Positions 33,459-41,890 of a stretch of DNA of 64,000 nt are shown here, one piece after another. A program made the position numbers and the translations under genes. Under the pieces are notes generated by a model, which was not told where the DNA came from, did no database searches, and was given only the letters and a program-made list of their open reading frames with translations. The stretch covers positions 25,044 through 89,043 of the forward strand of contig JAHBWF010000013.1 in the NCBI GenBank assembly GCA_019637105.1, written 5' to 3'. This DNA comes from Labilithrix sp. GTDB lineage: Bacteria > Myxococcota_A > Polyangia > Polyangiales > Polyangiaceae. Positions within the stretch are counted from its first letter, which is position 1, and each line of letters opens with the position of its first letter.

Positions 33459-34656
33459 TCGCCCCGCGCGACCGCGAGAGCTTCCGCTCCTTCACGCGGA
33501 GGACGACGTCGCCGAGCTGCTCGACCTTCTTCTCCCAGGTCTCGAGCTTCATCGCCTCGGAGCGGCGCGCCCGCGCCTCGGGGGAGTCGTCGCGGAGCGC
33601 GCGCACGACGGCCTCGTGGAACGCCTCCTTCGTCCGCGCGACGTAGCAGGCGTTCGCGAGCGGGCCGCGGTCGATCTCGGCGTACTCGACGACCGCGGGC
33701 ATCGGGCTCGAGACGCACGGCAGCCCCGCCGAGAAGTACTCCCGCAGCTTGATCGGGTTGACGTTGCGCGTGAGCTCGTTGATCTCGAACGGGATGAGCG
33801 CGACGTCGAAGCCCTTGCAGTACTCGGGGAGCGACGCGTACGGCTTGCGGCCGAGGACGTGGACGTTCGCGTACTTGTCGAGCCGCGACAGGTCGACCTT
33901 CGACTTGCCGATGAGCACGATCGACCAGTCCGCGCGGCGCTCGGCGAGGTGCGCGATCGTGTCGAGGTCGACCCAGTCCTCGATGAGCCCGATGAAGCCG
34001 AGGATCGGGCGCGGGAGCTCGGCGATCTCCTTCGCCACCGGGGTCGCCGGATCGAGCGCGCGCGCGAAGTGCGCCTGGTCGACGCCGTGGAGCGCGAGGT
34101 GCGTCTCGGGGTTGTGGACGCGCTTGCGCTCGAGCAGCGGCTTCGACGTCGTGAAGACGACGTCGGCCCGCTGGAGGAGGTCCTTCTCCATGTCGACGAT
34201 CTGCCGGCCGACGGCGGTGAAGTGCGAGAACTCGTCGGTGACGTAGTAGACCGAGAGCGACTCCCCGAGGCGCCCGACGTAGGGCGCGGCGGTCGGGAGG
34301 AACGTCCAGAGCTGGAAGTCGCTCATCCCGCGCGACCGGCGGAGCGCCCCGACGCTCGCGCGGAGGATCTGGTGGTTGACCTTGCCCGCGAGGCGGCTGT
34401 GGGGGAACGGCAGGACGATGGGCGTGTAGACGTCGAGCCGCGCGTCGACGCGCTTCGGGCCGCGGGCGAAGCTCTTCAGCTTCCGGACGATCTTGGAGAC
34501 GTCTCCCTTGTCCGTGAAGCTCGGCTGGCGCGTCGCGATCGAGTTCAGCCAGACGACGCGGTTGTCCCGCGCGAGGATCCGCATCACGTGATTGTTGCTC
34601 GTCGGGTCCTCGCTCCAGTCCTTCGCGAAGCAGACGATGTTCTCTCCACGCATCAT
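33451..34656 (-). CDS. GT-B glycosyltransferase (GT4/GT1-like)
   Basis: This 401-residue enzyme opens with 'IVCFAKDWSEDPTSNNHVMRIL' ('FAKDWSEDPTSNNHVMRIL'), typical of EPS transferases of this subgroup. The donor domain has 'ILGFIGLIEDWVDLDTI', 'SIVLIGKSKVDL', 'ALIPFEINELTRNVNPIKLREYFSAGLPCVSSP' (seen as 'NPIKLREYFSAGLPCV') and 'VVEYAE'. It should transfer a sugar to the growing repeat unit. GGAGG lies seven bases before the tandem ATG-ATG start. It is the last of the leftward group 34656-38448 (wzx, deacetylase, epimerase), 51 bases after wzx, and may have its own promoter, since a TATA-rich stretch is present in that gap. Confidence 0.88.
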   Translation of the reverse strand: MMRGENIVCFAKDWSEDPTSNNHVMRILARDNRVVWLNSIATRQPSFTDKGDVSKIVRKLKSFARGPKRVDARLDVYTPIVLPFPHSRLAGKVNHQILRASVGALRRSRGMSDFQLWTFLPTAAPYVGRLGESLSVYYVTDEFSHFTAVGRQIVDMEKDLLQRADVVFTTSKPLLERKRVHNPETHLALHGVDQAHFARALDPATPVAKEIAELPRPILGFIGLIEDWVDLDTIAHLAERRADWSIVLIGKSKVDLSRLDKYANVHVLGRKPYASLPEYCKGFDVALIPFEINELTRNVNPIKLREYFSAGLPCVSSPMPAVVEYAEIDRGPLANACYVARTKEAFHEAVVRALRDDSPEARARRSEAMKLETWEKKVEQLGDVVLRVKERKLSRSRGATG

Positions 34657-34707
34657 GCTCGATCCTCCAACCCCGCGCGCGTCGATCGACCCGCGCGTGA
34701 CGGTATA

Positions 34708-36258
34708 TCAGGTCTCCTCGGGCGTGGGCCGGCGACGCCGCTTCTCGAGGCGCTCGCGGAGCTCGGCGCGCGCCTCCGGGACGAACGCGAGCGCGAGGAG
34801 CGCGAAGACCAGCACGCACGCGCTCCCCAGCAGGACGAAGCGCCCGTACGTCGGGATCGGGACGAACGCGAGGCCCCCGACGACGACGAGGAACGCGAGC
34901 CCCAGCGAGACGGCGCGCGCGTTCATCCGGACGTAGTCGCCCGGCGTCACGCCGATCTCCTTCTTCAGGAGCCACGGGAACCCCACGCCGTGGAACAGCA
35001 CGAGCGGGATCGCCGTGCCGAGGGTCACGCCGTACAGGCCGAGCGGCTTGATGAGGACGACCGTGAGGACGAAGTTCACCAGCGCCTCGCAGGTCGTCAG
35101 GATCGTCAGCCCGCGGAGCTTCCCGCGCCCGATGAGGAGGCTCGTGCTCGGGCCGGCCAGGACGCCGACGTAGTACGCCGGGAGCATGATGAGGAGGATC
35201 TTCCCGCTGGTCTCGACCCACGGTTTCTTCAGCCAGAGGAAGAGGAACTGCGGTCCGATGACCCCGATCGTCACGAGGACGAGCGACGCGACGAGCCCGG
35301 TGACGAGGTTCGCCTTCCGGAGCAGCTTGATGAGCCCCTCCTTGTCCCCCGTCTCGGAGAGCCCGGAGAACCGCGGCATCAGGACCGAGCCGATGACGCC
35401 GATCGCGGTGAACGCGATGCTCCCGAGGCGCGTCCCGACGCCGAAGATCGAGATGTCGAGCGGATCGTCCGGCATGAAGTAGCCGATCACCGCGGCGTCG
35501 AGCTGGAAGCGCACGACCTCCGAGACGGTGATGATCGTGATCGCGATCCCCATGCCGGCGAGCTTCCGCCCCATCGCGCGCTCGGCGCGGAACGGGTTCA
35601 TCGAGCGCGACGGAGGGACCAGCGTGAGCGCCGCGGTCGCGACGAGGACCGTCCGGATCACGGTCTCGGCGAGCGTCAGGACGGCGAGGAGCCCGTAGGT
35701 CAGCGTGCGCGTATACGCGAAGTAGAGGACCAGCCCGAGCTTGAAGATCGCGTACGAGACGATCTCGATGGCGTCGTGGACGAAGTGGAGCGACCGCATC
35801 CGGATCGTCGCCGAGAACGAGCGGAAGGTGAGGTCGAGCGCGATCGCCCCGCCGAGCGTCAGGATCGCGGCGGTCTCACCCGCCGCGACGTTGGGGTAGA
35901 CCCGCGGCAACGTCCACGCCATCGCGAGCGTCCCGGTGAGCGCGATGAGCCCGAGCACGCCGAAGACCGCCGCGGAGGTGTCGAGCACGCGCCCGAGGTC
36001 CTTCCAGTCGCCGCGCTCGTGCGCGCCCGCGCCGAACTTCACCGTCCCGGCCGACGTCCCGAGATCGAGGAAGCGCATGTAGCTGATGAGCGAGTTGATG
36101 AGGAGCCAGCCGCCGTACGCCGCGTCGCCCAGGCCGTGGAGGATCGCGGGCGTCACGATGAACGAGCCCGCCATGACGATCGCGGTGTTCGTCTGCGAGA
36201 CGACGACGTTGAGCACCGTCGTCAGGCGCGACTTGAACTTGTCGGACGCCGAGGGCAC
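34708..36258 (-). CDS. Wzx-type oligosaccharide flippase
   Basis: This 516-residue MATE/MVF-like membrane protein has about fourteen helices. The first is 'VVSQTNTAIVMAGSFIVTPAIL', and the conserved N-terminal 'GDAAYGGWLLINSLISYMRFLDLG' (as 'YGGWLLINSLISYMRFLDLG') is typical of PST-family flippases. It would move the undecaprenyl-linked repeat unit to the periplasmic face. The start is GTG 36258, two bases after the stop of the deacetylase gene at 36261; upstream in-frame codons belong to that gene's shadow frame. Tight spacing with 36261 and 37312 indicates an operon. Confidence 0.88.
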   Translation of the reverse strand: MPSASDKFKSRLTTVLNVVVSQTNTAIVMAGSFIVTPAILHGLGDAAYGGWLLINSLISYMRFLDLGTSAGTVKFGAGAHERGDWKDLGRVLDTSAAVFGVLGLIALTGTLAMAWTLPRVYPNVAAGETAAILTLGGAIALDLTFRSFSATIRMRSLHFVHDAIEIVSYAIFKLGLVLYFAYTRTLTYGLLAVLTLAETVIRTVLVATAALTLVPPSRSMNPFRAERAMGRKLAGMGIAITIITVSEVVRFQLDAAVIGYFMPDDPLDISIFGVGTRLGSIAFTAIGVIGSVLMPRFSGLSETGDKEGLIKLLRKANLVTGLVASLVLVTIGVIGPQFLFLWLKKPWVETSGKILLIMLPAYYVGVLAGPSTSLLIGRGKLRGLTILTTCEALVNFVLTVVLIKPLGLYGVTLGTAIPLVLFHGVGFPWLLKKEIGVTPGDYVRMNARAVSLGLAFLVVVGGLAFVPIPTYGRFVLLGSACVLVFALLALAFVPEARAELRERLEKRRRRPTPEET

Positions 36259-36260
36259 GC

Positions 36261-37304
36261 TCAGAGCACCGGGAGCGCGAGCGGGAGCTTCGCCTCGACG
36301 CGCTTGTACGCCTGTTCGAAGAGCCGCCTCGCCTTGTGACGGCGACGGCCGCGCGGCATCTCGGGCGGCGAGCGATCCTCGGGACGCGCGTCCCCCGCGG
36401 CGAGCCGCGCCGCGAGCGCGCCGACGGTCTCCACCTCGAAGTCGGCTGCGTTGTCGCGCAGGAACTCGGCGAGGCCGCGGAGGCGGAGGAGGTTGACGCT
36501 GTTGACGCGTCCCCGGCGCCCCTCGACCGAGTCGATGTGGCAGAGCTCGAAGGAGTGCGTCACAAGGGTGACCTCCTCGATGCCGAGGCGCCGCGCCTGG
36601 AGGAGGTGGCTCTTCATCTCGCCGAGCGAGACCGCGGTGATCTGCAGGTGCCGGTAGCCGCCGCCGCGCTCGACGAAGTTGCTGATGGGCAGCTCGTAGA
36701 CGCCGCTCTCGGCGGAGAACAGCCCAGGCGCGCTCCCGGCGAACCGCATCTTGCAGGTCTTGTCGAAGTAGCACGGGTTGTAGTTGCTGCTGACGACGAG
36801 ACCGACGTCCGCCATCGCCGCCCAGGTCTCGTTGTTCGCGCCGTAGTGCCCGGCGCGGTACGCGAGGAGCTCGCCGCGCGGCACGCCGCTCGCGACGAGG
36901 AGATCGAGGCCCTCGGCGAGCAGCTTCGCCTGCTCGGCGCGCGGGTAGTCCGCGACGCTGTCCTTCGCCGGCGCCTCGCCGAGCGTCCGGTAGCGCGCGC
37001 GCCGCTGGACGGGGTGCGTGTGGAGCTGGACGTCGTGACCGCGCCCGCGGATCTCGCCGCAGACCTCGCGGAGGCCGTCGAAGCCGAACGTGTGCGCGCC
37101 GAAGACCTCGGTGAAGAACGTCGCGCGGAGGCCGCACCGCTCGAGCTCGGTCATCAGGAGGCCGACGCCGAGGTCGCGCGACTGGTTCTCGAACCGCCCC
37201 CAGACGCGGAGGTCGTAGCCCTGCGCCGGCACGAGCCGCCCGCCGACGACGCGCTCCTCGGCGCCCTCGACGTCGACGGTCAGGTAGACTCGGGTCCGCG
37301 ACAT
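36261..37304 (-). CDS. polysaccharide deacetylase-like (NodB-fold) protein
   Basis: This 347-residue protein has 'RVYLTVDVEGAEER' (the Asp-containing first motif, TVDVE for TFDDG), 'RGHDVQLHTHPV' (metal-binding His pair), 'LLAYRAGHYGANNETW' (motif 3 with Arg) and 'LVTHSFELCH'. These fit the carbohydrate-esterase-4-like subgroup found in EPS loci. It may remove acetyl groups from amino sugars of the polymer. No signal peptide is visible, so the compartment is unclear. It starts seven bases after the epimerase stop and ends two bases before wzx, in one operon. Confidence 0.8.
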   Translation of the reverse strand: MSRTRVYLTVDVEGAEERVVGGRLVPAQGYDLRVWGRFENQSRDLGVGLLMTELERCGLRATFFTEVFGAHTFGFDGLREVCGEIRGRGHDVQLHTHPVQRRARYRTLGEAPAKDSVADYPRAEQAKLLAEGLDLLVASGVPRGELLAYRAGHYGANNETWAAMADVGLVVSSNYNPCYFDKTCKMRFAGSAPGLFSAESGVYELPISNFVERGGGYRHLQITAVSLGEMKSHLLQARRLGIEEVTLVTHSFELCHIDSVEGRRGRVNSVNLLRLRGLAEFLRDNAADFEVETVGALAARLAAGDARPEDRSPPEMPRGRRRHKARRLFEQAYKRVEAKLPLALPVL

Positions 37305-37311
37305 CGTCGCA

Positions 37312-38448
37312 TCACCCCTTCGGCTGGAAGACGTCCGCGAGCGACTGCGCGATCCGCTCGGCCGCCTTGCCGTCCCAGAAGCGCGGCGGAGCGGCGGGCC
37401 GCTCGCCGCTCGCCGCGGCGGCGAACGCGGCGAGGATCGCCTCGCGCTTCGTCCCGACGAGCCGGTTCGTGCCCTCGGTGACCGTCACGGGGCGCTCCGT
37501 GTTCTCGCGGAGCGTGATGCAGGGGACCCCCAGGACCGTGGTCTCCTCCTGGACCCCGCCCGAGTCGGTCAGGACGACCGCCGCGCTGGCGGTGAGCTTC
37601 ATGAAGTCCATGTAGCCGACGGGATCGGTGACGCACCAGCGCTCGGGCGCGAACGTGAAGCCGCTCGCCCCGAGCTGCGCCCGCGTCCGCGGGTGCACGG
37701 GGAAGACGATCGGCAGCTCGCGCGCGATCCGATCGAGGGTCTCGAGGAGCGCGCGGAGGCCGGCGACGTCGTCGACGTTGCTCGGCCGGTGGAGCGTGAC
37801 GAGCGCGTAGCGGCCGGCCACGCCGAGCGTCTCGAGGATCGACGACTTCATCGCCTCGTCCTTCGCGGCGAGGAGCGTGTCGATCATGACGTTGCCGACG
37901 AAGACGACGCGCGACTCGGGGACGCCCTCCCTCCGGAGGTTCTCGACGCCCGCCGGATCCGAGACGTAGAGCAGGTCGCTGATCGCGTCGGTCAGCTTCC
38001 GGTTGACCTCCTCCGGCATGTCGTCGTCGAAGCTCCGGAGGCCCGCCTCGACGTGGATCATCAGCGGGCGTCGGCGCTCGCCGAAGCTCGACGTGAACGG
38101 CCGCGCGAGCTGGAACTTGGCGGTGACGAGGGCGCACGCGATCGTCGAGTTCACGTCGCCCACGACGAGCACGGCCTCGGGCTGCTCCTCCTGGAGGACG
38201 TCCTCGAAGCGCCGCATGATCTCGGCGGTCTGGACCGCGTGCGAGCCCGAGCCGACCTCGAGCTCGATGTCCGGGCGCGGGATGCGGAGGTCCTCGAAGA
38301 AGACCTTCGAGAGCTTCGCGTCGTAGTGCTGGCCCGTATGGACGAGCTTCGGCGCGAAGAGCGGGCTCGCGCCGAGCGCGCGCAGGACGGGCCCGATCTT
38401 CATGAAGTTCGGGCGCGCGCCGGCGACGCAGAGGATCTTGTAAGGCAT
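37312..38448 (-). CDS. wecB: UDP-N-acetylglucosamine 2-epimerase (non-hydrolysing)
   Basis: This 378-residue enzyme opens with 'ILCVAGARPNFMKIGPVLRAL' ('AGARPNFMKIGPVLRAL') and has 'LVHTGQHYD', 'VVGDVNST', 'HVEAGLRSFDDDMPEEVNRKLTD', 'LVTLHRPSNVD', 'FPVHPRT', 'LTDSGGVQEE' and 'LRENTERPVTV', all hallmarks of WecB/MnaA. It interconverts UDP-GlcNAc and UDP-ManNAc in the cytoplasm, so ManNAc or a derivative (for example ManNAcA) may be in the EPS. No ManNAc dehydrogenase is seen in the window. The start ATG has GGCGAG upstream. It leads the wecB-deacetylase-wzx group. Confidence 0.95.
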   Translation of the reverse strand: MPYKILCVAGARPNFMKIGPVLRALGASPLFAPKLVHTGQHYDAKLSKVFFEDLRIPRPDIELEVGSGSHAVQTAEIMRRFEDVLQEEQPEAVLVVGDVNSTIACALVTAKFQLARPFTSSFGERRRPLMIHVEAGLRSFDDDMPEEVNRKLTDAISDLLYVSDPAGVENLRREGVPESRVVFVGNVMIDTLLAAKDEAMKSSILETLGVAGRYALVTLHRPSNVDDVAGLRALLETLDRIARELPIVFPVHPRTRAQLGASGFTFAPERWCVTDPVGYMDFMKLTASAAVVLTDSGGVQEETTVLGVPCITLRENTERPVTVTEGTNRLVGTKREAILAAFAAAASGERPAAPPRFWDGKAAERIAQSLADVFQPKG

Positions 38449-38564
38449 AGGTCTCGCCGAACGGACGCGAGCTGCCACGCGTGTGAAACGAGCTCGACGG
38501 CCTCGAGATTCGTACGGTGTTGCGCTTCGCCCGTCAACCGGAGGAGCGCCCCGATCCCGCCTCG

Positions 38565-39575
38565 TCAACGCGCCGGATCGAGGACGAATTCGACGAATAG
38601 CGGCAGGTGGTCCGAGGCGCCGCGCGGCCCGACGCGCGCGTCGACGAACCGGACTCCGTCGCTGCCGAAGGCGCGGTCGATCCGCATCCACGGACGCTTG
38701 GCCGGGAACGTGTAGCCGAAGCCGAGGCCCGCCTCGGCGAACGCGTCGGTGACGCCGCCGACGTGGCGCCGGGCGATCGAGCTGAGGACGGGCAGGTTCG
38801 TGTCGCCGGCCAGGATGAACGGCGGGACGTCCGATCGCGCCGCCGTGAACGCCGCCTGGATCTGGGCCTCGCGGTTCGCGATGTTGGCCTGCGTCTCCTC
38901 GCCCGAGAACAGCGCGTGACGCGGCGAGTGCGGGTGGACGTTGTAGAGGCGGAGCGCGCCCGCGGGCGTCTCGACGACGTACTTCATGAACATCACGGGC
39001 GTGTCCTCGTCGAGCTTCGGCGGGACCTCGACGCTGCGGAGCGGGTAGCGCGTGACGAGGACGAGCTCGTCCTCCTGGTGGATCGTGTGCTCCGGCAGGC
39101 GCGCGCGCAAGAGCTCCCCGAACGAGCCGTTGGCCGCCTGGACGAGGACGATGTCGGCGTTCATCGCGACGATCTCGTCGGCGAGCTCCGCTCGGCCGAG
39201 CCGGCCGAAGAACACGTTGTAGCTGGCGAGCCGGATCCGCTCGCCGTCGGCGCGCGACGGGATCGAGACCTGGAGGCCCATGACCGGGAAGAGGACGACC
39301 AGGCACACGCCGAGCTGCAGCGGCACGAGCAGGCGCCGCCGCGTGAACGGCGCCAGGAGCGCGCACAGCGCCGCGCCGGCGAGCAGCGGGTGCCGCGGGA
39401 GGTAGAGCGCGATCAGCGTGAGGCGCGAGCGCTCCCCGAGGAGGACCATCACGAGGAACGACGCGACGGCCACGAGCTGGAGCAGGACGACCGCGTAGGC
39501 GAGCTTGCGCGCGCGCCGCCGCCACGTCGGCTCGGCCGGCGCCGTCGGCGCGGGGCCCTGCGCCTCCGCCGTCAT
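38565..39575 (-). CDS. membrane-anchored endonuclease/exonuclease/phosphatase-family protein, catalytic Glu replaced
   Basis: The protein has 336 residues. Three helices (about residues 24-110) anchor an EEP domain: 'IRLASYNVFFGRLG' (Asn), 'NVHPHSP' (His), 'ILAGDTNLPV' (Asp-x-Asn) and C-terminal 'ASDHLPLFVEF' (Asp-His). The second motif, normally LQE with a metal-binding Glu, reads 'DIVLVQAANGSF', so the Glu is Ala. Activity may be reduced, or the protein may act on a different phosphodiester, such as a lipid or sugar phosphate in the periplasm. Its ATG overlaps the stop of the glycosyltransferase gene (ATGA), so the two are translationally coupled. Confidence 0.78.
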   Translation of the reverse strand: MTAEAQGPAPTAPAEPTWRRRARKLAYAVVLLQLVAVASFLVMVLLGERSRLTLIALYLPRHPLLAGAALCALLAPFTRRRLLVPLQLGVCLVVLFPVMGLQVSIPSRADGERIRLASYNVFFGRLGRAELADEIVAMNADIVLVQAANGSFGELLRARLPEHTIHQEDELVLVTRYPLRSVEVPPKLDEDTPVMFMKYVVETPAGALRLYNVHPHSPRHALFSGEETQANIANREAQIQAAFTAARSDVPPFILAGDTNLPVLSSIARRHVGGVTDAFAEAGLGFGYTFPAKRPWMRIDRAFGSDGVRFVDARVGPRGASDHLPLFVEFVLDPAR

Positions 39576-40756
39576 CGCTCCTCGTGGGCCGCGCGGAGGA
39601 CGGCGTGGAGCCGCGCCGCGCTCTCGTCCCACCCGCCGGCGACGCTGCGCGCCGCGACCTCGGCGGGGTCGTAGCTCTGCCGCGCGGCCCGGAGGAGCGC
39701 GCCCGCGAGCGCGGCGCGGTCGCGCGGCGGGACGAGCTCGCCCAGCGCCGGCTCGGTGACCAGGTCGGGCGTCCCGCCGACCGCCGTGGCGACGACGCGT
39801 CGCCCCGAGGCGAGGGCCTCGAGGACGACGTTCGGCGTCCCCTCCGCCCAGCTCGGCAGCACGAGCACGTCGCACGCCGCCATCCAGACGGCGATCTCGG
39901 CGAGCGGGCGGGCGCCGCGCGCCGTCACCCGCCCCGGGCACCGCGCGGCGACCCGATCGAGCGCGCCGCGCGCCGGCCCCTCGCCGATCATCGCGAGGTC
40001 GACGTCGTCGTGCGCGGCGGCGAGCGACTCGAACGCCGCCGCGAGATCGAGGACGCCCTTCGTCTCCTTGAAGTTGCCGACGTAGAGCGCGAGCCGCCGA
40101 TCCTCCCGCAAGCCGAGCTCGCGCCGCGCCGCGCCGCGGTCGCGCGGGTGAAAGAGACTCGCGTCGACGCCGTTTCGCACCAGCGCGAGCCGCTCCTCCG
40201 GGACGCCGAGCGCGCGGGCCTCTTCGGCGAGGCCCCGGCTCACGGCCACGACGCGACGCGCGCGCGGCAAGGACCAGCGGAGCACGCGGCGCGGCCCGGG
40301 CAGCTTCGCGATGACGTTCATGTCGCTCCCGTGGAGCTTCACCACGGCCGGCACGCCGAGCAGCGCGGCGAGCGCGACGGACGCGGCGCCGTCCGGGTAC
40401 GCCCAGGCGCCGAGCACGACGTCGACCTCTCCGCGGTACGTGAGCGCCAGCGGCGCCAGCGACGCCGCGTAGAGGCCGGCCCAGAGCCCGTGGGCGACGC
40501 GCGGGATGAAGAGCGTGCGCGGGTGGCGGACCGAGAGGCCGTCGATGACGTCGCGCCTCGGGACGGCGGCGAGCGCGCCGGCGCTCGATCGCCCCTTGAG
40601 CAGGCCCGCGCCCGGGTACCACGGGATCGTCGCGAGCACCTCGACGCCGCAAAGGCGCGCGAGCGCGGCGATCTGCTGCCGGTTGAACGACGCCGCCGTC
40701 GGCTCGACCGCGTTCGGGAAGATCTTCGTTATGACGAGGACGCGGAGCTCGCTCAC
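39572..40756 (-). CDS. GT4-family glycosyltransferase
   Basis: This 394-residue GT-B enzyme has 'VLVITKIFPNAVEPTAASFNRQQIAAL' (seen as 'ITKIFPNAVEPTAASFNRQ') and 'VVKLHGSDMNVIAK' in the N-terminal domain. The C-terminal domain has 'LYVGNFKETKGVLDLAAAF', 'MIGEGPARGAL', and 'VLVLPSWAEGTPNVVLEALASGRRVVATAVGG', with the E-x7-E signature. It should add a sugar to the EPS repeat unit. The start is GTG 40756, and the longer alternative is out of frame. It is coupled by a 4-base overlap to the EEP-family gene, an unusual pairing, and divergent from the deacetylase gene at 40849. Confidence 0.92.
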   Translation of the reverse strand: MSELRVLVITKIFPNAVEPTAASFNRQQIAALARLCGVEVLATIPWYPGAGLLKGRSSAGALAAVPRRDVIDGLSVRHPRTLFIPRVAHGLWAGLYAASLAPLALTYRGEVDVVLGAWAYPDGAASVALAALLGVPAVVKLHGSDMNVIAKLPGPRRVLRWSLPRARRVVAVSRGLAEEARALGVPEERLALVRNGVDASLFHPRDRGAARRELGLREDRRLALYVGNFKETKGVLDLAAAFESLAAAHDDVDLAMIGEGPARGALDRVAARCPGRVTARGARPLAEIAVWMAACDVLVLPSWAEGTPNVVLEALASGRRVVATAVGGTPDLVTEPALGELVPPRDRAALAGALLRAARQSYDPAEVAARSVAGGWDESAARLHAVLRAAHEER

Positions 40757-40848
40757 GGGATCATCCCTCGCGCCCGTTCGTGTAGCCGGCTTTCAGGCGG
40801 GCAACCAGGCCGTTCGCGCGATTGACACCCCGGCGCCCCTCGCGGACC

Positions 40849-41886
40849 ATGGATCCTGAGCGCTGGTCCATGAACAAACGGCAGGCGGCTTCGACCCTCG
40901 CTGCGCGGCTCAAGTTGACCTCCGTGCTGGAGCGCGTCGGGTCGCGGCCCGCGCTCGCGGTCCTCCTCTACCACCGGATCTTGAAGCCGGAGGGGCACCG
41001 CTACGACGCCGGCGTCATCGAGGCGACGCCGGAGCAGTTCGACGCGCAGATGGCGATGCTCAAGAAGCGCCACTCGGTGCTCGATCCGGACGAGCTCACC
41101 GACGTCGTCACGAACCCGCGCAAGCTGCGCCACCTCCGCGTCGCCATCACGTTCGACGACGCGTACCGCGACAACTACGACCACGCCTTCCCCATCCTCG
41201 CCTCGCACGGCCTCCGCGCGACGTTCTTCGCGCCGACCCGCTACCTCGGCACGCGCCGCATCCCGTGGTGGGACCAGATTGCGTGGGCCGTGCGCAACGC
41301 GCGCAAATCCGAGCTGCGGCTGACGTACCCCGCCGAGCTCGTCGCGCGGGTCGACGAGCGCGACCCGGAGCCGGCGATCCGCGCCGTCATCCGCGCCTAC
41401 ACGCGCGGCGGCCCCGAGGTCGACCTCGCGCGCTACCTCGCCGCCGTCGAAGAGGCCTGCGAGCTCCGGCTCCCCGACGAGGTCGACGACCGCCAGTTCA
41501 TGTCGTGGGAGGAGGCGCGGGAGATGGAGCGCGCCGGGATGGCGATCGGCTCGCACACGCACAGCCACGGCATCCTCGCGAACATGTCCGCGGCCGATCA
41601 GAAGCGCGAGTGCGAGGAGTCGCGGAGCCGCCTGAAGGAGGGCTCGCTCTCGGCCGAGACCCTCGCCTACCCCGTCGGCAACCGGAGGACGTTCTCGCCG
41701 ACGACGGTCCGATGCGCCCGCGAGGCCGGCTACCGCTGCGCGTTCTCCAACTACGGCGGGATCAACGTGCCGGACCGGATGGATCCGTTCGACGTCCGGC
41801 GCATCGGGATGAGCCTCGACGTGGACGTCCCCGAGCTCCGGATGAAGCTCGTCCTCTCCGGCCTCGCCGGGCGGGAGCTCTGGTGA
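40849..41886 (+). CDS. polysaccharide deacetylase (CE4/NodB)
   Basis: This protein is about 345 residues. 'LLYHRIL', 'VAITFDDAYRDNY' (catalytic TFDD), 'ATFFAPTRYLG', 'IGSHTHSHG' (metal-binding His pair) and 'LAYPVGNRRTFSP' show an intact carbohydrate esterase 4 domain. It most resembles the deacetylases encoded in exosortase-type and Wzy-type EPS loci. No clear signal peptide is present; the N-terminus is amphipathic. ATG 40849 and ATG 40870 are both possible starts and neither has a strong ribosome-binding site. It converges with the chain-length gene with only four bases between stops. Confidence 0.87.
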   Translation: MDPERWSMNKRQAASTLAARLKLTSVLERVGSRPALAVLLYHRILKPEGHRYDAGVIEATPEQFDAQMAMLKKRHSVLDPDELTDVVTNPRKLRHLRVAITFDDAYRDNYDHAFPILASHGLRATFFAPTRYLGTRRIPWWDQIAWAVRNARKSELRLTYPAELVARVDERDPEPAIRAVIRAYTRGGPEVDLARYLAAVEEACELRLPDEVDDRQFMSWEEAREMERAGMAIGSHTHSHGILANMSAADQKRECEESRSRLKEGSLSAETLAYPVGNRRTFSPTTVRCAREAGYRCAFSNYGGINVPDRMDPFDVRRIGMSLDVDVPELRMKLVLSGLAGRELW

Positions 41887-41890
41887 CGCG

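Noticed and set aside
33616-36339. A 907-codon plus-strand frame across the glycosyltransferase and wzx genes
   Set aside because: The same composition artefact: charged repeats only, opposite two well-supported genes.
36259-37137. N-terminal extension of the Wzx frame
   Set aside because: It lies in the shadow of the deacetylase gene; GTG 36258 starts right before the first membrane helix and two bases after the previous stop.
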